DNA of 64,000 nucleotides from Streptomyces sp. V1I1 (GCF_030817355.1 NZ_JAUSZH010000001.1:1240001-1304000), one strand, 5' to 3'; shown: positions 8,735-17,931, numbered from the stretch's first letter. A program made the numbers and translations. Notes: generated from the letters alone by a model not told the origin.

Positions 8735-9742
8735 GTGACGTTCTCCCCGCTCGGCGCGCTGCGCCGGCTCAACCCTTTCCACTGGTCCGCCGGCCTGGTC
8801 ATACGCGGCATGGCGGAGCTGTGCATCGCCGACCACCTGGCCGAGAAGCCGCGTACGGCTTCCGAACTGGCCGCCGCGATCGGCGCGCACGAGCCGAGCC
8901 TGACCCGCTTTCTGCGGGTGTGCGAACTGCATGAACTGATCGTCCCGGTCGCCCCGGACGGCTGGCAGCTGACCGGCGCGGGTGAACTGCTGCGTTCCGA
9001 CGTGCCGTCGCTGCGCGGGTTCTCCATCGCGGTCAACGCTCCCGGAATGACCCGCCCTTGGGAGCGGATCGCCGAGGTGGTGCGTACCGGCGAGCCGGCC
9101 ACGCGGGCGGTGTGGGGCATGGACCACTGGGAGTACTACGCCGCCAATCCCGAGGAGGCGCGCAGTTACGCCGAGACCTCGGCGTCGCTGTCCCTGGAGG
9201 CCGCCGACGCGCTGGTGGCGAGCTACGACTTCGCCGGCGCGGAGACGATCGTGGACATCGGCGGCAGCCCGGGCACCGTGCTGAACCGGCTGCTCGGCGA
9301 GGTGCCGGCCGCCCGCGGGGTGCTGCTCGACCTCGACTGGGCGGTGCCGTACGCCGAAGAGACGCTGGGCGCTTTCGACGGCCGGGCCGACGTCATCGCC
9401 GGGGACTTCCTGAGCGAGGTGCCAGCCGGCGGCTCGCACTATCTGCTGAAGAACGTGCTGTGCGATCTCGACGACGCGGGCGCCGCGCGACTGCTGGCCA
9501 ATGTCTTCGAGGCCGCGCCCGCGGGGAGCCGGCTGCTGCTCCTGGACTGGGAGTACACCGAGCACTCCTCGCACGTCCACGCCAATGACGTGGAGTTCAT
9601 GGTGCTGACCGGAGGCCGTGCGCGGACGCCTGACGAGTACGAAGGCCTGCTGGCCAAGGCCGGGTTCGGCCCGGCCAGGAGGCTGCCCCTGGCCGGCCAT
9701 GAGCGGGCCCCCATCGTGTTGCTCGAATCCGTCCGCCCCTGA
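8735..9742 (+). CDS. SAM-dependent O-methyltransferase
   Basis: A 335-residue class I methyltransferase with a winged-helix N-terminus (ELAAAIGAHEPSLTRFLRV) and the SAM loop VDIGGSPGT near residue 172. I chose the GTG at 8735, preceded by a clear AGGAGG 6 bp upstream. At the usual catalytic-His position the sequence reads LLKNVLCDLDD, so the canonical His is absent here, unlike the neighbouring methyltransferases; either another residue serves as base or the reaction differs. It is followed 29 bp later by the third methyltransferase, and both probably act on the polyphenol. Confidence 0.88.
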   Translation: MTFSPLGALRRLNPFHWSAGLVIRGMAELCIADHLAEKPRTASELAAAIGAHEPSLTRFLRVCELHELIVPVAPDGWQLTGAGELLRSDVPSLRGFSIAVNAPGMTRPWERIAEVVRTGEPATRAVWGMDHWEYYAANPEEARSYAETSASLSLEAADALVASYDFAGAETIVDIGGSPGTVLNRLLGEVPAARGVLLDLDWAVPYAEETLGAFDGRADVIAGDFLSEVPAGGSHYLLKNVLCDLDDAGAARLLANVFEAAPAGSRLLLLDWEYTEHSSHVHANDVEFMVLTGGRARTPDEYEGLLAKAGFGPARRLPLAGHERAPIVLLESVRP

Positions 9743-9771
9743 GGCCGGAGGAGAATCAGAGGTGGTATGTG

Positions 9772-10833
9772 ATGACCAGTGAAGTGACGGCACGTCAGGT
9801 TCCCGCGTGCGAGGGCGCTCCGGTGATAGGGCCGCCGCCCGCGCAGGCGGTGGCCGAACTCGGCTGGGGCATGTGGGCGAGCGCGACCGTGCAGGCCGCG
9901 GCCCAACTGCGCCTGGCGGACGCGGTGGACGACAAACCGGTCACGGTGGAGGAGCTGGCGACGGCCGTCGGCGCCGATGCCCCGGCGCTCACCAGGCTGA
10001 TGCGGGCGCTGGTCGGCTTCGGCATCTTCCGTCAGGAGGGACCTGGCAGGTACTCGCACAGCGAGGCGTCCCGCGCGATGCGCTCGGACGCCCCGGCGTC
10101 GCTGACCGACATCATGCTGACCGGCGGCAGCTGGGGCTGGGCGATGTGGGGCAAGCTCGCCGAGAGCGTCCGCAGCGGCAAGTGCGCCTTCCAGGAGACG
10201 TACGGCAAGGACCTGTTCACCTATTTCCACGAGGACGACAACGCGGCGGGCGAGCAGTGCCTGCGCGGCTACGCGGCGCAGTCCCAGGCGATGAATCCGG
10301 GGGTCGTCAAGGCGCTCGATCTGAGCGGTGCGAAGACCTTCTGCGATGTCGGCGGCGGTCACGGCAGCCTGGTGCGGAGCCTGTTGGAGGGCAATCCGCA
10401 TGTGAAGGCGGTGCTGTACGACCGGCCGCACGCGATCGACGCCGCGCTGCCCGAGCTGCGCGAGGGCGGTTCGCTCGGCGGGCGCTGTGAACTCGTGATC
10501 GGCGACTGCTTCGGGCGGGTGCCGGCGGCGGACGTCCATCTGATCCGCCAGGTGCTCCACATGTGGGAGGACGACGCCTGCGACAAGGTGCTGCGCAACT
10601 GCGTGGCCGCCGGGCACTCCGGTGGCCGGGTGGTGCTCCTCGAGCAGCTGGTGGCGGACCCGCCGGAGACTCCCTGGGACGCCCTGATGGACCTGCACAT
10701 GCTGCTGGTGATGGGTGGCTGGGAACGCACGGCGGACGAGTACCGCGTCATGTTCGAAAGGGCCGGCATGGAGTTCACCGGCGTCACTCCCACGGGTACG
10801 CCGCTTCGGCTGATCGAGGGCAGGATCCCGTAG
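9772..10833 (+). CDS. SAM-dependent O-methyltransferase
   Basis: A 353-residue class I methyltransferase of the aromatic-polyketide type. The dimerisation domain has EELATAVGADAPALTRLMRAL; the SAM loop is CDVGGGHGS near residue 192; LIRQVLHMWEDD carries the conserved catalytic His. ATG 9772 is preferred over the GTG three bases upstream because the GGAGGAG element lies at better spacing. Last gene of the SDR-methyltransferase-methyltransferase operon; a hairpin follows. Confidence 0.9.
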   Translation: MTSEVTARQVPACEGAPVIGPPPAQAVAELGWGMWASATVQAAAQLRLADAVDDKPVTVEELATAVGADAPALTRLMRALVGFGIFRQEGPGRYSHSEASRAMRSDAPASLTDIMLTGGSWGWAMWGKLAESVRSGKCAFQETYGKDLFTYFHEDDNAAGEQCLRGYAAQSQAMNPGVVKALDLSGAKTFCDVGGGHGSLVRSLLEGNPHVKAVLYDRPHAIDAALPELREGGSLGGRCELVIGDCFGRVPAADVHLIRQVLHMWEDDACDKVLRNCVAAGHSGGRVVLLEQLVADPPETPWDALMDLHMLLVMGGWERTADEYRVMFERAGMEFTGVTPTGTPLRLIEGRIP

Positions 10834-10870
10834 TGAACGGCTTATCCGGGTTCATGGAGCGCGACGCGTT

Positions 10871-10900
10871 GGCCGGTGCACCCTTCGGGGCGCACCGGCC
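10871..10900. terminator. Terminator hairpin between convergent methyltransferase and MarR genes
   Basis: GGCCGGTGC at 10871-10879 pairs with GCACCGGCC at 10892-10900, and the loop itself contains ACCC-TTCG-GGGC. It sits in the 79-bp gap between two gene ends that face each other. Confidence 0.6.
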
Positions 10901-10912
10901 GCCTTGCGCTGG

Positions 10913-11416
10913 TCATTTCCTCGCCCGGCCGACGGACCTCAGCTTCGCGGTCTCCTCCTGGGTGAGCGGGGCGGCGCCGCGCATGAAGTCGACGACGGTC
11001 CGCAGCTCTTCCTCGCCGTACTTCTCGGACAGTTGGACGAGCGAGGTCGCGAGTCCTTCGAAGAGCGGGAAGATCTGCGCCTCGAGGTTGGGCAGCGGGG
11101 TCACGATGACCCGCCTGCGGTCCTTGGGGTCCTTGTCCCGGCGGACGAAACCGGCGTTTTCCAGCCGGTCGATCACACCCGTGATCGCACCGGTGGTGAC
11201 GCCGTTCTCCTCGGCCAGTTGCCCAGCGGTCATGGGGCCCCGCTGGACCAGCGCGCCGAGGCAGTTGAGGTCGAGAACGCTCACCTTGAGGCGGTCGGCG
11301 ACCGCCTGCTGGAAGAGCACAGAGCGGGACACCAAGTTGCGAAGTTCCCGGTCGAGTTCGCGCACCAGTGCCTCACGGCCGCCCTCGCTTGACATGTGTC
11401 CCGCCTTCCGTATCAT
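10913..11416 (-). CDS. MarR-family transcriptional regulator
   Basis: A 167-residue winged-helix regulator. The DNA-binding region is MTAGQLAEENGVTTGAITGVIDRLENAGFVRR with the basic wing DPKDRRRVIV following. The start at 11416 could instead be the ATG at 11395, giving 160 residues. It is transcribed divergently from an MFS exporter 129 bp away, with a palindrome between them, the standard arrangement for a MarR repressor that senses the product or an intermediate and releases the export gene. It is the only DNA-binding regulator gene in region A. Confidence 0.9.
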   Translation of the reverse strand: MIRKAGHMSSEGGREALVRELDRELRNLVSRSVLFQQAVADRLKVSVLDLNCLGALVQRGPMTAGQLAEENGVTTGAITGVIDRLENAGFVRRDKDPKDRRRVIVTPLPNLEAQIFPLFEGLATSLVQLSEKYGEEELRTVVDFMRGAAPLTQEETAKLRSVGRARK

Positions 11417-11431
11417 CTAGCCAAGTGATTC

Positions 11432-11446
11432 TCTTAGTAACTAAGA
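11432..11446. promoter_or_regulatory. Probable MarR operator palindrome
   Basis: TCTTAG-TAA-CTAAGA is a perfect 6-bp inverted repeat with a 3-bp centre, 16 bp upstream of the marR start and 100 bp upstream of the MFS start. The surrounding 60 bp (11417-11475) is unusually AT-rich for this DNA, consistent with overlapping divergent promoters. Confidence 0.6.
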
Positions 11447-11545
11447 TACTCTCACTGAGAGATTTTTAGTCGCTGACCTACTCGCCCAGTTTAGTGCCGG
11501 GCGTTTCCCCACCGGACGCAGTGAAGATCACCGAAAGGTCGCATC

Positions 11546-13309
11546 ATGTCCGAGTCCCCTGCCGTTCAGGCATCCGCCGTCGGGGCTGATCCACAGCGCA
11601 AGAAGGCGCTCATCGTGGTGCTCTTCGCGGCGTTCATGGATCTCCTCGACTCCACGATCGTCAACATCGCCATCCCGCCGATCCAGCGGGACCTGGGCGC
11701 GAGTTACGCGGCCGTGCAGTGGGTCGTGGCCGCATATCTGCTGTCCTTCGCCGTGCTGCTGATCCTGGGCGGGCGCCTCGGCGACATGTTCGGCCGCAAG
11801 AAGCTGTTCCTGATCGGCGTCGCCGCGTTCACCGTGACCTCGGCACTGTGCGGAATGGCCCAGAGCCCGGAGATGCTGATCACCTCCCGTGCCCTGCAAG
11901 GCGCGTCCGCGGCGCTGATGGTGCCGCAGGTGCTCTCCATCATCACCGCGACCTTCCCTCCGAAGGAACGCGGCGCGGCACTGGGCGCATTCGGCGGCGT
12001 CGCCGGTCTGGCCACCGTCGGCGGACCGATCGTCGGCGCCGTACTGATCAACGCCGACTTCTTCGACCTCGGCTGGCGGGTCATCTTCCTGCTCAACATC
12101 CCCGTCGGCATCCTGCTGCTGGTCGCCGCCTCCGCGGTGGTACGCGACTCCAAGTCCCCGCAGCCCATCAAGCTCGACATCGTCGGCACCCTGCTCGTCA
12201 CCGTCGGGCTGTTGCTGCTGCTGTTCCCGCTCGTACAGGGGCGTGAGGCGGGCTGGCCGGCCTGGGCCTTCGTCTCCCTGGTGGCCTCGGCGCCGGTGCT
12301 GGTGATCTTTGCGCTGCACCAGAAGCGGCGGCACGCCTCCAGCGGTTCGGCGCTGATCCTGCCGGGTCTGTTCCGCAGCCGTTCGTTCTCCGCGGGCCTG
12401 GTGGCGAACATCGTCTTCTTCGCCGTGGTGATCGGGCACTTCCTGATCTTCATCATCTTCCTGCAGACGGGCCTCGGGTTCTCCACGCTGCGAGCGGGTC
12501 TGACCGGTCTGCCGTGGTCCTTCGGTGTCAGCTTCGGCGCCGCGTTCTCGGCCACCGTGCTCACGGCCAAGCTGGGCCGGAAGGTGCTGGTCATCGGTGC
12601 GGTGCTGCTCGCCGCCGGTCTGTACGGAATCTCGCTGACCGTCGAGTGGCGCGGCGACCAGATCGGCTCGTGGTGGCTGCTGCCGACCCTGCTCGTCGGC
12701 GGTCTGGGGATGGGCATGATCATCGCCCCGATCCTGGACTTCATCCTCTCCGATGTGCCGCCGGAGCACTCCGGCGCCGGCTCCGGTGTGGTCAACGCAG
12801 TCCAGCAGGTCGGTGGAGCCATCGGCATCGCCGTCATCGGCGCGATCTTCCTCGGCTTCCTCGGCGGCGCCGCGGACAGCGCGACCAAGGACGTCACGCC
12901 ACAGCTGCGGGCCGGTCTGGAGAAGGCCGCGGTCGCGGAAAGCAAGCGGGGCGAGATCACCACCTCCTTCGCCCAGTGCTTCACGGACCGCACCTCCGCG
13001 GCGGACCCGAGCGAGACTCCGAAGAGCTGCGAGGCCCTGAACTCCGTGCAGGGCGCGGGCGTTCAGGCCGCGATCGGCGAAGCGGCTCAGGACGCACGGC
13101 GGATCGCCTTCAGCACCGCCCTTCAGCGCACGATCCTCGCTCAGATCGGCCTTGTCGCCCTGGTCTTCCTGCTGATCTTCCTGCTGCCTCGCAAGGCCCG
13201 GCACCACGAGGAGACCTTCGAGGACGAGGAGGAGGCCGGCGAGGCCGCGCACGTCCCGGGCCAGGCTTCCGAATCCACCACGGCACCGTCCCCGCAGAGC
13301 ACGTCCTGA
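11546..13309 (+). CDS. MFS drug exporter, DHA2 family (14 TM)
   Basis: A 587-residue transporter of the EmrB/QacA type. It opens with FAAFMDLLDSTIVNIAIPPIQ, the DHA2 TM1 signature with its membrane-embedded Asp, followed by WVVAAYLL and GRLGDMFGRKK (motif A). GGPIVGAVL matches motif C of antiporters. The C-terminal 45 residues are hydrophilic and acidic. Divergent from the MarR regulator, so likely induced by the polyketide and used for export/self-resistance. A strong hairpin lies just downstream. Confidence 0.93.
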   Translation: MSESPAVQASAVGADPQRKKALIVVLFAAFMDLLDSTIVNIAIPPIQRDLGASYAAVQWVVAAYLLSFAVLLILGGRLGDMFGRKKLFLIGVAAFTVTSALCGMAQSPEMLITSRALQGASAALMVPQVLSIITATFPPKERGAALGAFGGVAGLATVGGPIVGAVLINADFFDLGWRVIFLLNIPVGILLLVAASAVVRDSKSPQPIKLDIVGTLLVTVGLLLLLFPLVQGREAGWPAWAFVSLVASAPVLVIFALHQKRRHASSGSALILPGLFRSRSFSAGLVANIVFFAVVIGHFLIFIIFLQTGLGFSTLRAGLTGLPWSFGVSFGAAFSATVLTAKLGRKVLVIGAVLLAAGLYGISLTVEWRGDQIGSWWLLPTLLVGGLGMGMIIAPILDFILSDVPPEHSGAGSGVVNAVQQVGGAIGIAVIGAIFLGFLGGAADSATKDVTPQLRAGLEKAAVAESKRGEITTSFAQCFTDRTSAADPSETPKSCEALNSVQGAGVQAAIGEAAQDARRIAFSTALQRTILAQIGLVALVFLLIFLLPRKARHHEETFEDEEEAGEAAHVPGQASESTTAPSPQSTS

Positions 13310-13324
13310 CCCGCCCAACCCCTC

Positions 13325-13354
13325 GGGGTCCCGCGGCGATGTCCGCGGGACCCC
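13325..13354 (+). terminator. Hairpin between exporter and FAD hydroxylase genes
   Basis: A perfect 12-bp inverted repeat, GGGGTCCCGCGG at 13325-13336 and its complement at 13343-13354, with a 6-base loop. No T-run follows; it may partially terminate or separate expression of the exporter from the biosynthetic gene starting at 13383. Confidence 0.55.
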
Positions 13355-13382
13355 TCCCACCCCCGTCGAGGAGGTCCACCCC

Positions 13383-15029
13383 ATGTCGGAACAGAACACG
13401 GAACAGGTTCAGGTGCTGATCGTCGGCGGCGCGGTCGTCGGAGTGTCCACCGCGCTGTTCCTCGCCCGCAAGGGCATACGCACCCTGCTCGTCGAGCGCC
13501 ACCCCAGCGCCCTCCTGCACCCGCGGGCCCGGGTCATCAACCCCCGTACCGTCGAGGTCTACCGATCGGCCGGCCTCGAGGACGCGATCTTCGCCGACCG
13601 GTCCCTGACATCCGATCTCAGCGTCAAGCTCATGGTCCGCGCCGAGAACCTGACGGGCCCCGAGATCTTCTCCGCCCCCATGCAGGACGAGGCGCCGGAG
13701 CTGAACTCCGCGGTCACGCCCGTCACCTGGTGCTCCATCGACCAGGACAAACTGGAGCGGATCGTGGCGGCCCGCGCCGCCGACGAGGGCGCCGACATCC
13801 GCTGGTCCACCGAGCTGGTCTCCTTCGAGCAGCCCGCAGACGGCGACAAGGTGTCCGCGGTCATCCGCGACACCGTCACCGGCGAGGAGTACACCGTCCA
13901 CGCCGACTACCTGGTGGGCGCGGACGGCAGCCGCAGTGCGGTACGGGACCGGCTCGGCATCGCCGCCGAGGGCCCCGGCATCCTGGTGCACACCGTGAGC
14001 GTGGTCTTCAAGGCCGATCTGACCGGTCCGCTGCGCGGCCGTGACCTCGGGCTCGGCTACTTCGACCAGCCCGACACCGGCACCCTGCTGATGCCGCTGG
14101 ACGGTTCCCGCTGGGTCTTCTACACGCCGTACCACCCCGAACGGGGCGAGCGGCTCGAGGACTTCGACGAGGCCCGCTGCATCGAGGCGATCCGCGCGGC
14201 CGTCGGTGTTCCGGACCTGCATGTCGAGGGCCTCGAGGTGCAGATCGACAAGACCGGCGAGAAGATTCTCGGCTTCGAGATCGCCGCCCAGCTGGCCGAG
14301 CGGTTCCGCGACGGCCGGGTCTTCCTGGTCGGCGACGCGGCCCACTCCATGCCGCCCACCGGTGCGTTCGGCGCCAGCACCGGAATCCAGGACGCGCACA
14401 ACCTCACCTGGAAGCTGGCCGCCGTGCTCGACCGCACCGCCGGACCCGGGCTGCTCGACACATACGAGGCGGAGCGCCGTCCGGTCGCCCGCTTCACCAT
14501 CGACTACGCGCTGGCCGAACTGCAGGGCCGCTCCGGCGACGGCAGCGAGGACGGCCAGCAGGTCAGTTACGCCGCGGCCATTCTCGGCTACCGCTACGGG
14601 ACGGGCGCACTCCTTCCCGAGAAGGGCGACGAGCAGGCGCCGCCCGCGACGGACCCGCGCCGTCTTGGCCGCCCCGGCACCCGCGCGCCCCACCTGGCGC
14701 TGCGCCGCGACGGCAAGGAGCTGTCCGTACTCGACCTCTTCGGCGACTCGCTGGTGCTGCTCACCGGCCCCGAGGGGACCGGCTGGGAGCACGCGGCGGG
14801 ACCCGCCGCACAGCGGCTGGGCGTCGACCTCGACGTCCACCGGGTGGGCAACGGCATAGCGCCCGCGGACCCGGAGGACTCCTGGACCGCCACCTACCCG
14901 GTGGGCCAGGACGGAGCGGTCCTGGTGCGGCCGGACGGATTTGTGGCCTGGCGCAGCGACGGCGCTGCCGCCGAGCCGCAGCAGGAACTCGAAAAGGTCC
15001 TGGGCCAGGTGCTCGACCGGCTCGTGTGA
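13383..15029 (+). CDS. FAD-dependent aromatic polyketide hydroxylase
   Basis: A 548-residue flavoprotein of the PHBH-like class A monooxygenases (PgaE/RdmE/OxyS type). The Rossmann element reads VLIVGGAVVGVSTALFL near residue 10, the second FAD motif is RVFLVGDAAHSMPPTGAFG near residue 310, and there is a thioredoxin-like C-terminal domain (about 420-548), giving the size usual for polyketide hydroxylases. In GGAVVG the usual third Gly/Pro are replaced by Ala-Val, a small deviation. It should hydroxylate or oxidatively cleave the polyphenol using NAD(P)H and O2. Confidence 0.92.
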   Translation: MSEQNTEQVQVLIVGGAVVGVSTALFLARKGIRTLLVERHPSALLHPRARVINPRTVEVYRSAGLEDAIFADRSLTSDLSVKLMVRAENLTGPEIFSAPMQDEAPELNSAVTPVTWCSIDQDKLERIVAARAADEGADIRWSTELVSFEQPADGDKVSAVIRDTVTGEEYTVHADYLVGADGSRSAVRDRLGIAAEGPGILVHTVSVVFKADLTGPLRGRDLGLGYFDQPDTGTLLMPLDGSRWVFYTPYHPERGERLEDFDEARCIEAIRAAVGVPDLHVEGLEVQIDKTGEKILGFEIAAQLAERFRDGRVFLVGDAAHSMPPTGAFGASTGIQDAHNLTWKLAAVLDRTAGPGLLDTYEAERRPVARFTIDYALAELQGRSGDGSEDGQQVSYAAAILGYRYGTGALLPEKGDEQAPPATDPRRLGRPGTRAPHLALRRDGKELSVLDLFGDSLVLLTGPEGTGWEHAAGPAAQRLGVDLDVHRVGNGIAPADPEDSWTATYPVGQDGAVLVRPDGFVAWRSDGAAAEPQQELEKVLGQVLDRLV

Positions 15030-15067
15030 AGCAAGACGTGTGAAGAGACAGAAGGGGTTGATCCATC

Positions 15068-15694
15068 ATGGCCAAGGACCAGGAACAGCAGTTCAGCGAG
15101 GCTCTGGGGTCCGTCACGACCGGGCTGCTGAAGTTCGTCGGAGGGGCGTCCGAACTGACCCTCGCCGCCGAGGAGAAGAACAGCGACGATCTGTACCGCG
15201 GGCGCTTCTCCGGGCTGGTCCCCGAAGTGCACGCAGCCGCCGGCGTGGTGACCGTGCGCTACCCGCGCCGCCTGCACCCGTTCACGATCCGCCGGCACAA
15301 CGGGCAGCTGACCGTCAACGCGTCGGTGCCGTGGGCGGTGGAGATCGACGGCGGCGCCGGGCGGGTCACCGGCGACCTGTCGTCGCTCCAGCTGACCCGG
15401 CTCGACCTCGGCGGCGGCGCCAGCCATGTGTCGATCGTCCTGCCCAGGCCCAGCGGTACGGTGCGCATCCGGATCGCGGGCGGGGCGAGCAATGTCACGC
15501 TCCGCCGGCCGCAGGACGTGCCCGCGCGGGTGAAGGTCACCGGTGGCGCCTCCCATCTGACCCTCGACAGCCAGCACTTGGACGCCGTCGGCGGCGGACT
15601 CGAGCTGGCCCTTCCGGAGTTCGAGACCGCCGAAGACCGGTACGACATCGAGGTCGTCGGAGGCGCAAGCTCCCTCACCGTCGACCGCCCCTAA
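15068..15694 (+). CDS. Hypothetical protein with repeated GGAS beta-strand motif
   Basis: A 208-residue cytosolic-looking protein with no signal peptide or membrane segment. At least four copies of a GGAS-x-hydrophobic motif occur: GGASELTL (near 25), GGASHVSI (near 118), GGASNVTL (near 140), GGASHLTL (near 161) and GGASSLTV (near 200), most spaced about 20-40 residues. This resembles the right-handed beta-helix repeats of DUF4097-like toastrack proteins, with each motif forming a strand turn. It lies between the FAD hydroxylase and the membrane-bound multicopper oxidase in one operon. Function unknown; a scaffold or binding protein is possible. Confidence 0.8.
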   Translation: MAKDQEQQFSEALGSVTTGLLKFVGGASELTLAAEEKNSDDLYRGRFSGLVPEVHAAAGVVTVRYPRRLHPFTIRRHNGQLTVNASVPWAVEIDGGAGRVTGDLSSLQLTRLDLGGGASHVSIVLPRPSGTVRIRIAGGASNVTLRRPQDVPARVKVTGGASHLTLDSQHLDAVGGGLELALPEFETAEDRYDIEVVGGASSLTVDRP

Positions 15695-15717
15695 CACCAG
15701 GGACACAGGCGTCCGAG

Positions 15718-15742
15718 GCGGTCCGGGAACACCCCGGACCGC
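15718..15742 (+). terminator. Terminator-like hairpin
   Basis: GCGGTCCGG at 15718-15726 pairs perfectly with CCGGACCGC at 15734-15742 and is followed by TTTGG. It lies 23 bp after the stop of the GGAS protein and 33 bp before the multicopper oxidase start. Confidence 0.55.
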
Positions 15743-15775
15743 TTTGGGGCGACCGCCCTCGACCGGAGTACTGAC

Positions 15776-17884
15776 ATGTATCTGACCCTCTCGAGGCTGG
15801 ATTTCATCCTGGGCCTCGTCCTCTTCCCCGCGTGGCTCGCCGCGGCGTTACTGGTGCGGCGGCAGGCCGGCCGGCCCACGGCCGGACGAGCTCGTCGCAC
15901 CGCCCGGATCGCTCTCGTAGTGCTGTCGCTCGCCCTGCTCACGACCGTCGCCAAGCTCGTGGTGTTCGTCCAACTGGCCGCCATGGACTGGGTGTTCGTC
16001 TCGGACCGGCGCTCGATCACCTTGCTGGCGCTGCTCCTTCCCGCTGTCCTCGCGACCGTCGTCCTGACACTGCCCCGGGTCGTTTCCGCGGCCAGGCGGC
16101 GGCCGGAGGACCGTGAGGCCGCCCTGTCCGACGCGGAGCGCGCGCGGGCGGCGTCCGTACGCACCGTGCTGCCGCCGCAGATCACCGCGGTCGGCGCCCT
16201 GGCGGGCTTCTTCGAGAAGTTCCTGCCCCCGCACCGGTCGACGCTGCTGAACCTGGCGGTGGGCATCGGGCTCCTGGCGCTGTTCACGGCGCTGCTCACG
16301 GTCCGCGCCAGGGGCCGGGTCCGCCGGCTCGCGCAGGGCGTCACGCCCGCCCGGCGTTCGGCAGGCCGCACCTGGGGCGTGCGTCTGGGCACCGCCGTCG
16401 TGGCACTCGGCGCGGTGTTCGGCCTGGTCTCCTTCGGGCTGAGCAACAGCAAACTGCCGGGCACCTTCTCGATGATGCAGGGCGAGCCCGACTACGGCGG
16501 CGGTCCGGCCGGCGGCCACAACCACCTGGCCGGCGGCCAGCACCTGCACGGCGGGTCCGGCAGCGCCGCCGCCGTCAGCGTCGATTCGCTCAAGGGGCCG
16601 CGGGAGGGCAAGCCCGACCGCGTCTTCAACCTCACCGCGCAGGAGAAGAAGGTCACGCTGGCCTCCGGCAAGAGCTTCACCGCATGGACGTACAACGGGC
16701 AGATCCCCGGTCCGGAACTGCGGATGAAGGAAGGCGAGTTGGTGGAAGTCAAACTCACCAACCGGTTGCCAGGAGCGATCCCGGTCACCATCCACTGGCA
16801 CGGCCTGGACGTCCCCAACGGCGAGGACGGAGTGGCCGGAGCCACCCAGGACGCGGTGCAGCCCGGCCAGTCGTACACCTACCGGTTCCGCGTAGAGGAG
16901 TCGGGCACCCGCTGGTACCACTCCCACCAGCAGGCCTCCGAGCAGGTCAAGCGCGGCCTGTTCGGCCCGCTGGTGATCGAGCCGGCCGAGCAGACGCGCC
17001 CCGTCGACAAGGACGTCACGGTCGTCGCGCACGACTGGGAGACGCCCGGCGGCACCTTCCCGGCGTTCGGGACCTCCGACAAACTGGACCGGCGCACCGC
17101 CAAAGCGGGCGAGAAAGTCCGGCTGCGGCTGGTCAACAGCTCCAACGTGACCAAGACGTTCGCCCTGACCGGCGTCCCGTTCAAGGTCACCGCGCTGGAC
17201 GGAACCGACATCAACAAGCCGGGCGAGATCAAGGACGAGCTCCTGGTGGTGGGCGGCGCCCAGCGGGCCGACGTGGAGTTCACCATGCCGAGCTCGCCGG
17301 TGCGGCTGACGGACTCGGCGGCGGCCGGCGCGGGGATCGTGTTCTCCCCCGACGGCAAGGGCGACATCGAACCGAAGCTGGACGGGCAGGAGTTCGACCT
17401 CACCGGCTACGGCGAGGCCACCGACACGCCCTTCGACGCCGGCAGCAAGGCGGGCCGCAACTTCAGCCTGGTCTTCGACGACTGGCTGGGCTTCTACAAC
17501 GGCAAGTTCGGCCTGCGGCAGACCATCAACGGCAAGGTGTTCCCGGACGCGCCGATGCTTATGGTCAAGGAAGGCGACCTGGTCCGCACCCGGTTCATCA
17601 ACCGTGGTGAGGAGGACCATCCGATCCATCTGCACGGCCACCACATGCTGGTGCTGAGCAAGGACGGCAAGAAGAGCACCGGCAGCCCCGTCTGGCTGGA
17701 CACCATCAACGTCCGGCCGGGCGAACAATGGGAGGTCGCCTTCAAGGCCGACAACCCGGGCATCTGGATGGACCACTGCCACAACTTCGTCCACACCGGT
17801 CTCGGCATGGTGATGCATCTGACGTACGAAGGGGTCACCACGCCCTACTCGGTCGGCGGCAAGGCACACAACCGGCCCGAGTGA
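15776..17884 (+). CDS. Membrane-anchored multicopper oxidase
   Basis: A 702-residue protein. The first 230 residues contain about five hydrophobic segments (near 8-28, 45-67, 78-98, 155-175, 200-222), then a His/Gly-rich linker (GGHNHLAGGQHLHGG, near 247). The multicopper oxidase part (about 280-702) has all four copper motifs: HWHGLDVP, WYHSHQQA, HPIHLHGHH and HCHNFVHTGLGM, the last with the type 1 Cys. The catalytic part is probably outside the membrane. Codon 25 is TTA, so translation should depend on the bldA tRNA. In a polyphenol cluster it could do phenol oxidation or coupling; copper homeostasis is the alternative. Confidence 0.88.
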   Translation: MYLTLSRLDFILGLVLFPAWLAAALLVRRQAGRPTAGRARRTARIALVVLSLALLTTVAKLVVFVQLAAMDWVFVSDRRSITLLALLLPAVLATVVLTLPRVVSAARRRPEDREAALSDAERARAASVRTVLPPQITAVGALAGFFEKFLPPHRSTLLNLAVGIGLLALFTALLTVRARGRVRRLAQGVTPARRSAGRTWGVRLGTAVVALGAVFGLVSFGLSNSKLPGTFSMMQGEPDYGGGPAGGHNHLAGGQHLHGGSGSAAAVSVDSLKGPREGKPDRVFNLTAQEKKVTLASGKSFTAWTYNGQIPGPELRMKEGELVEVKLTNRLPGAIPVTIHWHGLDVPNGEDGVAGATQDAVQPGQSYTYRFRVEESGTRWYHSHQQASEQVKRGLFGPLVIEPAEQTRPVDKDVTVVAHDWETPGGTFPAFGTSDKLDRRTAKAGEKVRLRLVNSSNVTKTFALTGVPFKVTALDGTDINKPGEIKDELLVVGGAQRADVEFTMPSSPVRLTDSAAAGAGIVFSPDGKGDIEPKLDGQEFDLTGYGEATDTPFDAGSKAGRNFSLVFDDWLGFYNGKFGLRQTINGKVFPDAPMLMVKEGDLVRTRFINRGEEDHPIHLHGHHMLVLSKDGKKSTGSPVWLDTINVRPGEQWEVAFKADNPGIWMDHCHNFVHTGLGMVMHLTYEGVTTPYSVGGKAHNRPE

Positions 17885-17899
17885 GACGCGCGCAAGCCG

Positions 17900-17931
17900 A
17901 AGGCCCGGTCCCCGAAAGGGGCCCGGGCCTT
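17900..17931. terminator. Terminator hairpin between convergent genes
   Basis: A 14-base stem with one mismatch closes on a GAAA tetraloop (17914-17917); outer arms AAGGCCCGG at 17900-17908 and CCGGGCCTT at 17923-17931. It separates the multicopper oxidase from the convergent biotin carboxylase gene. Confidence 0.7.
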
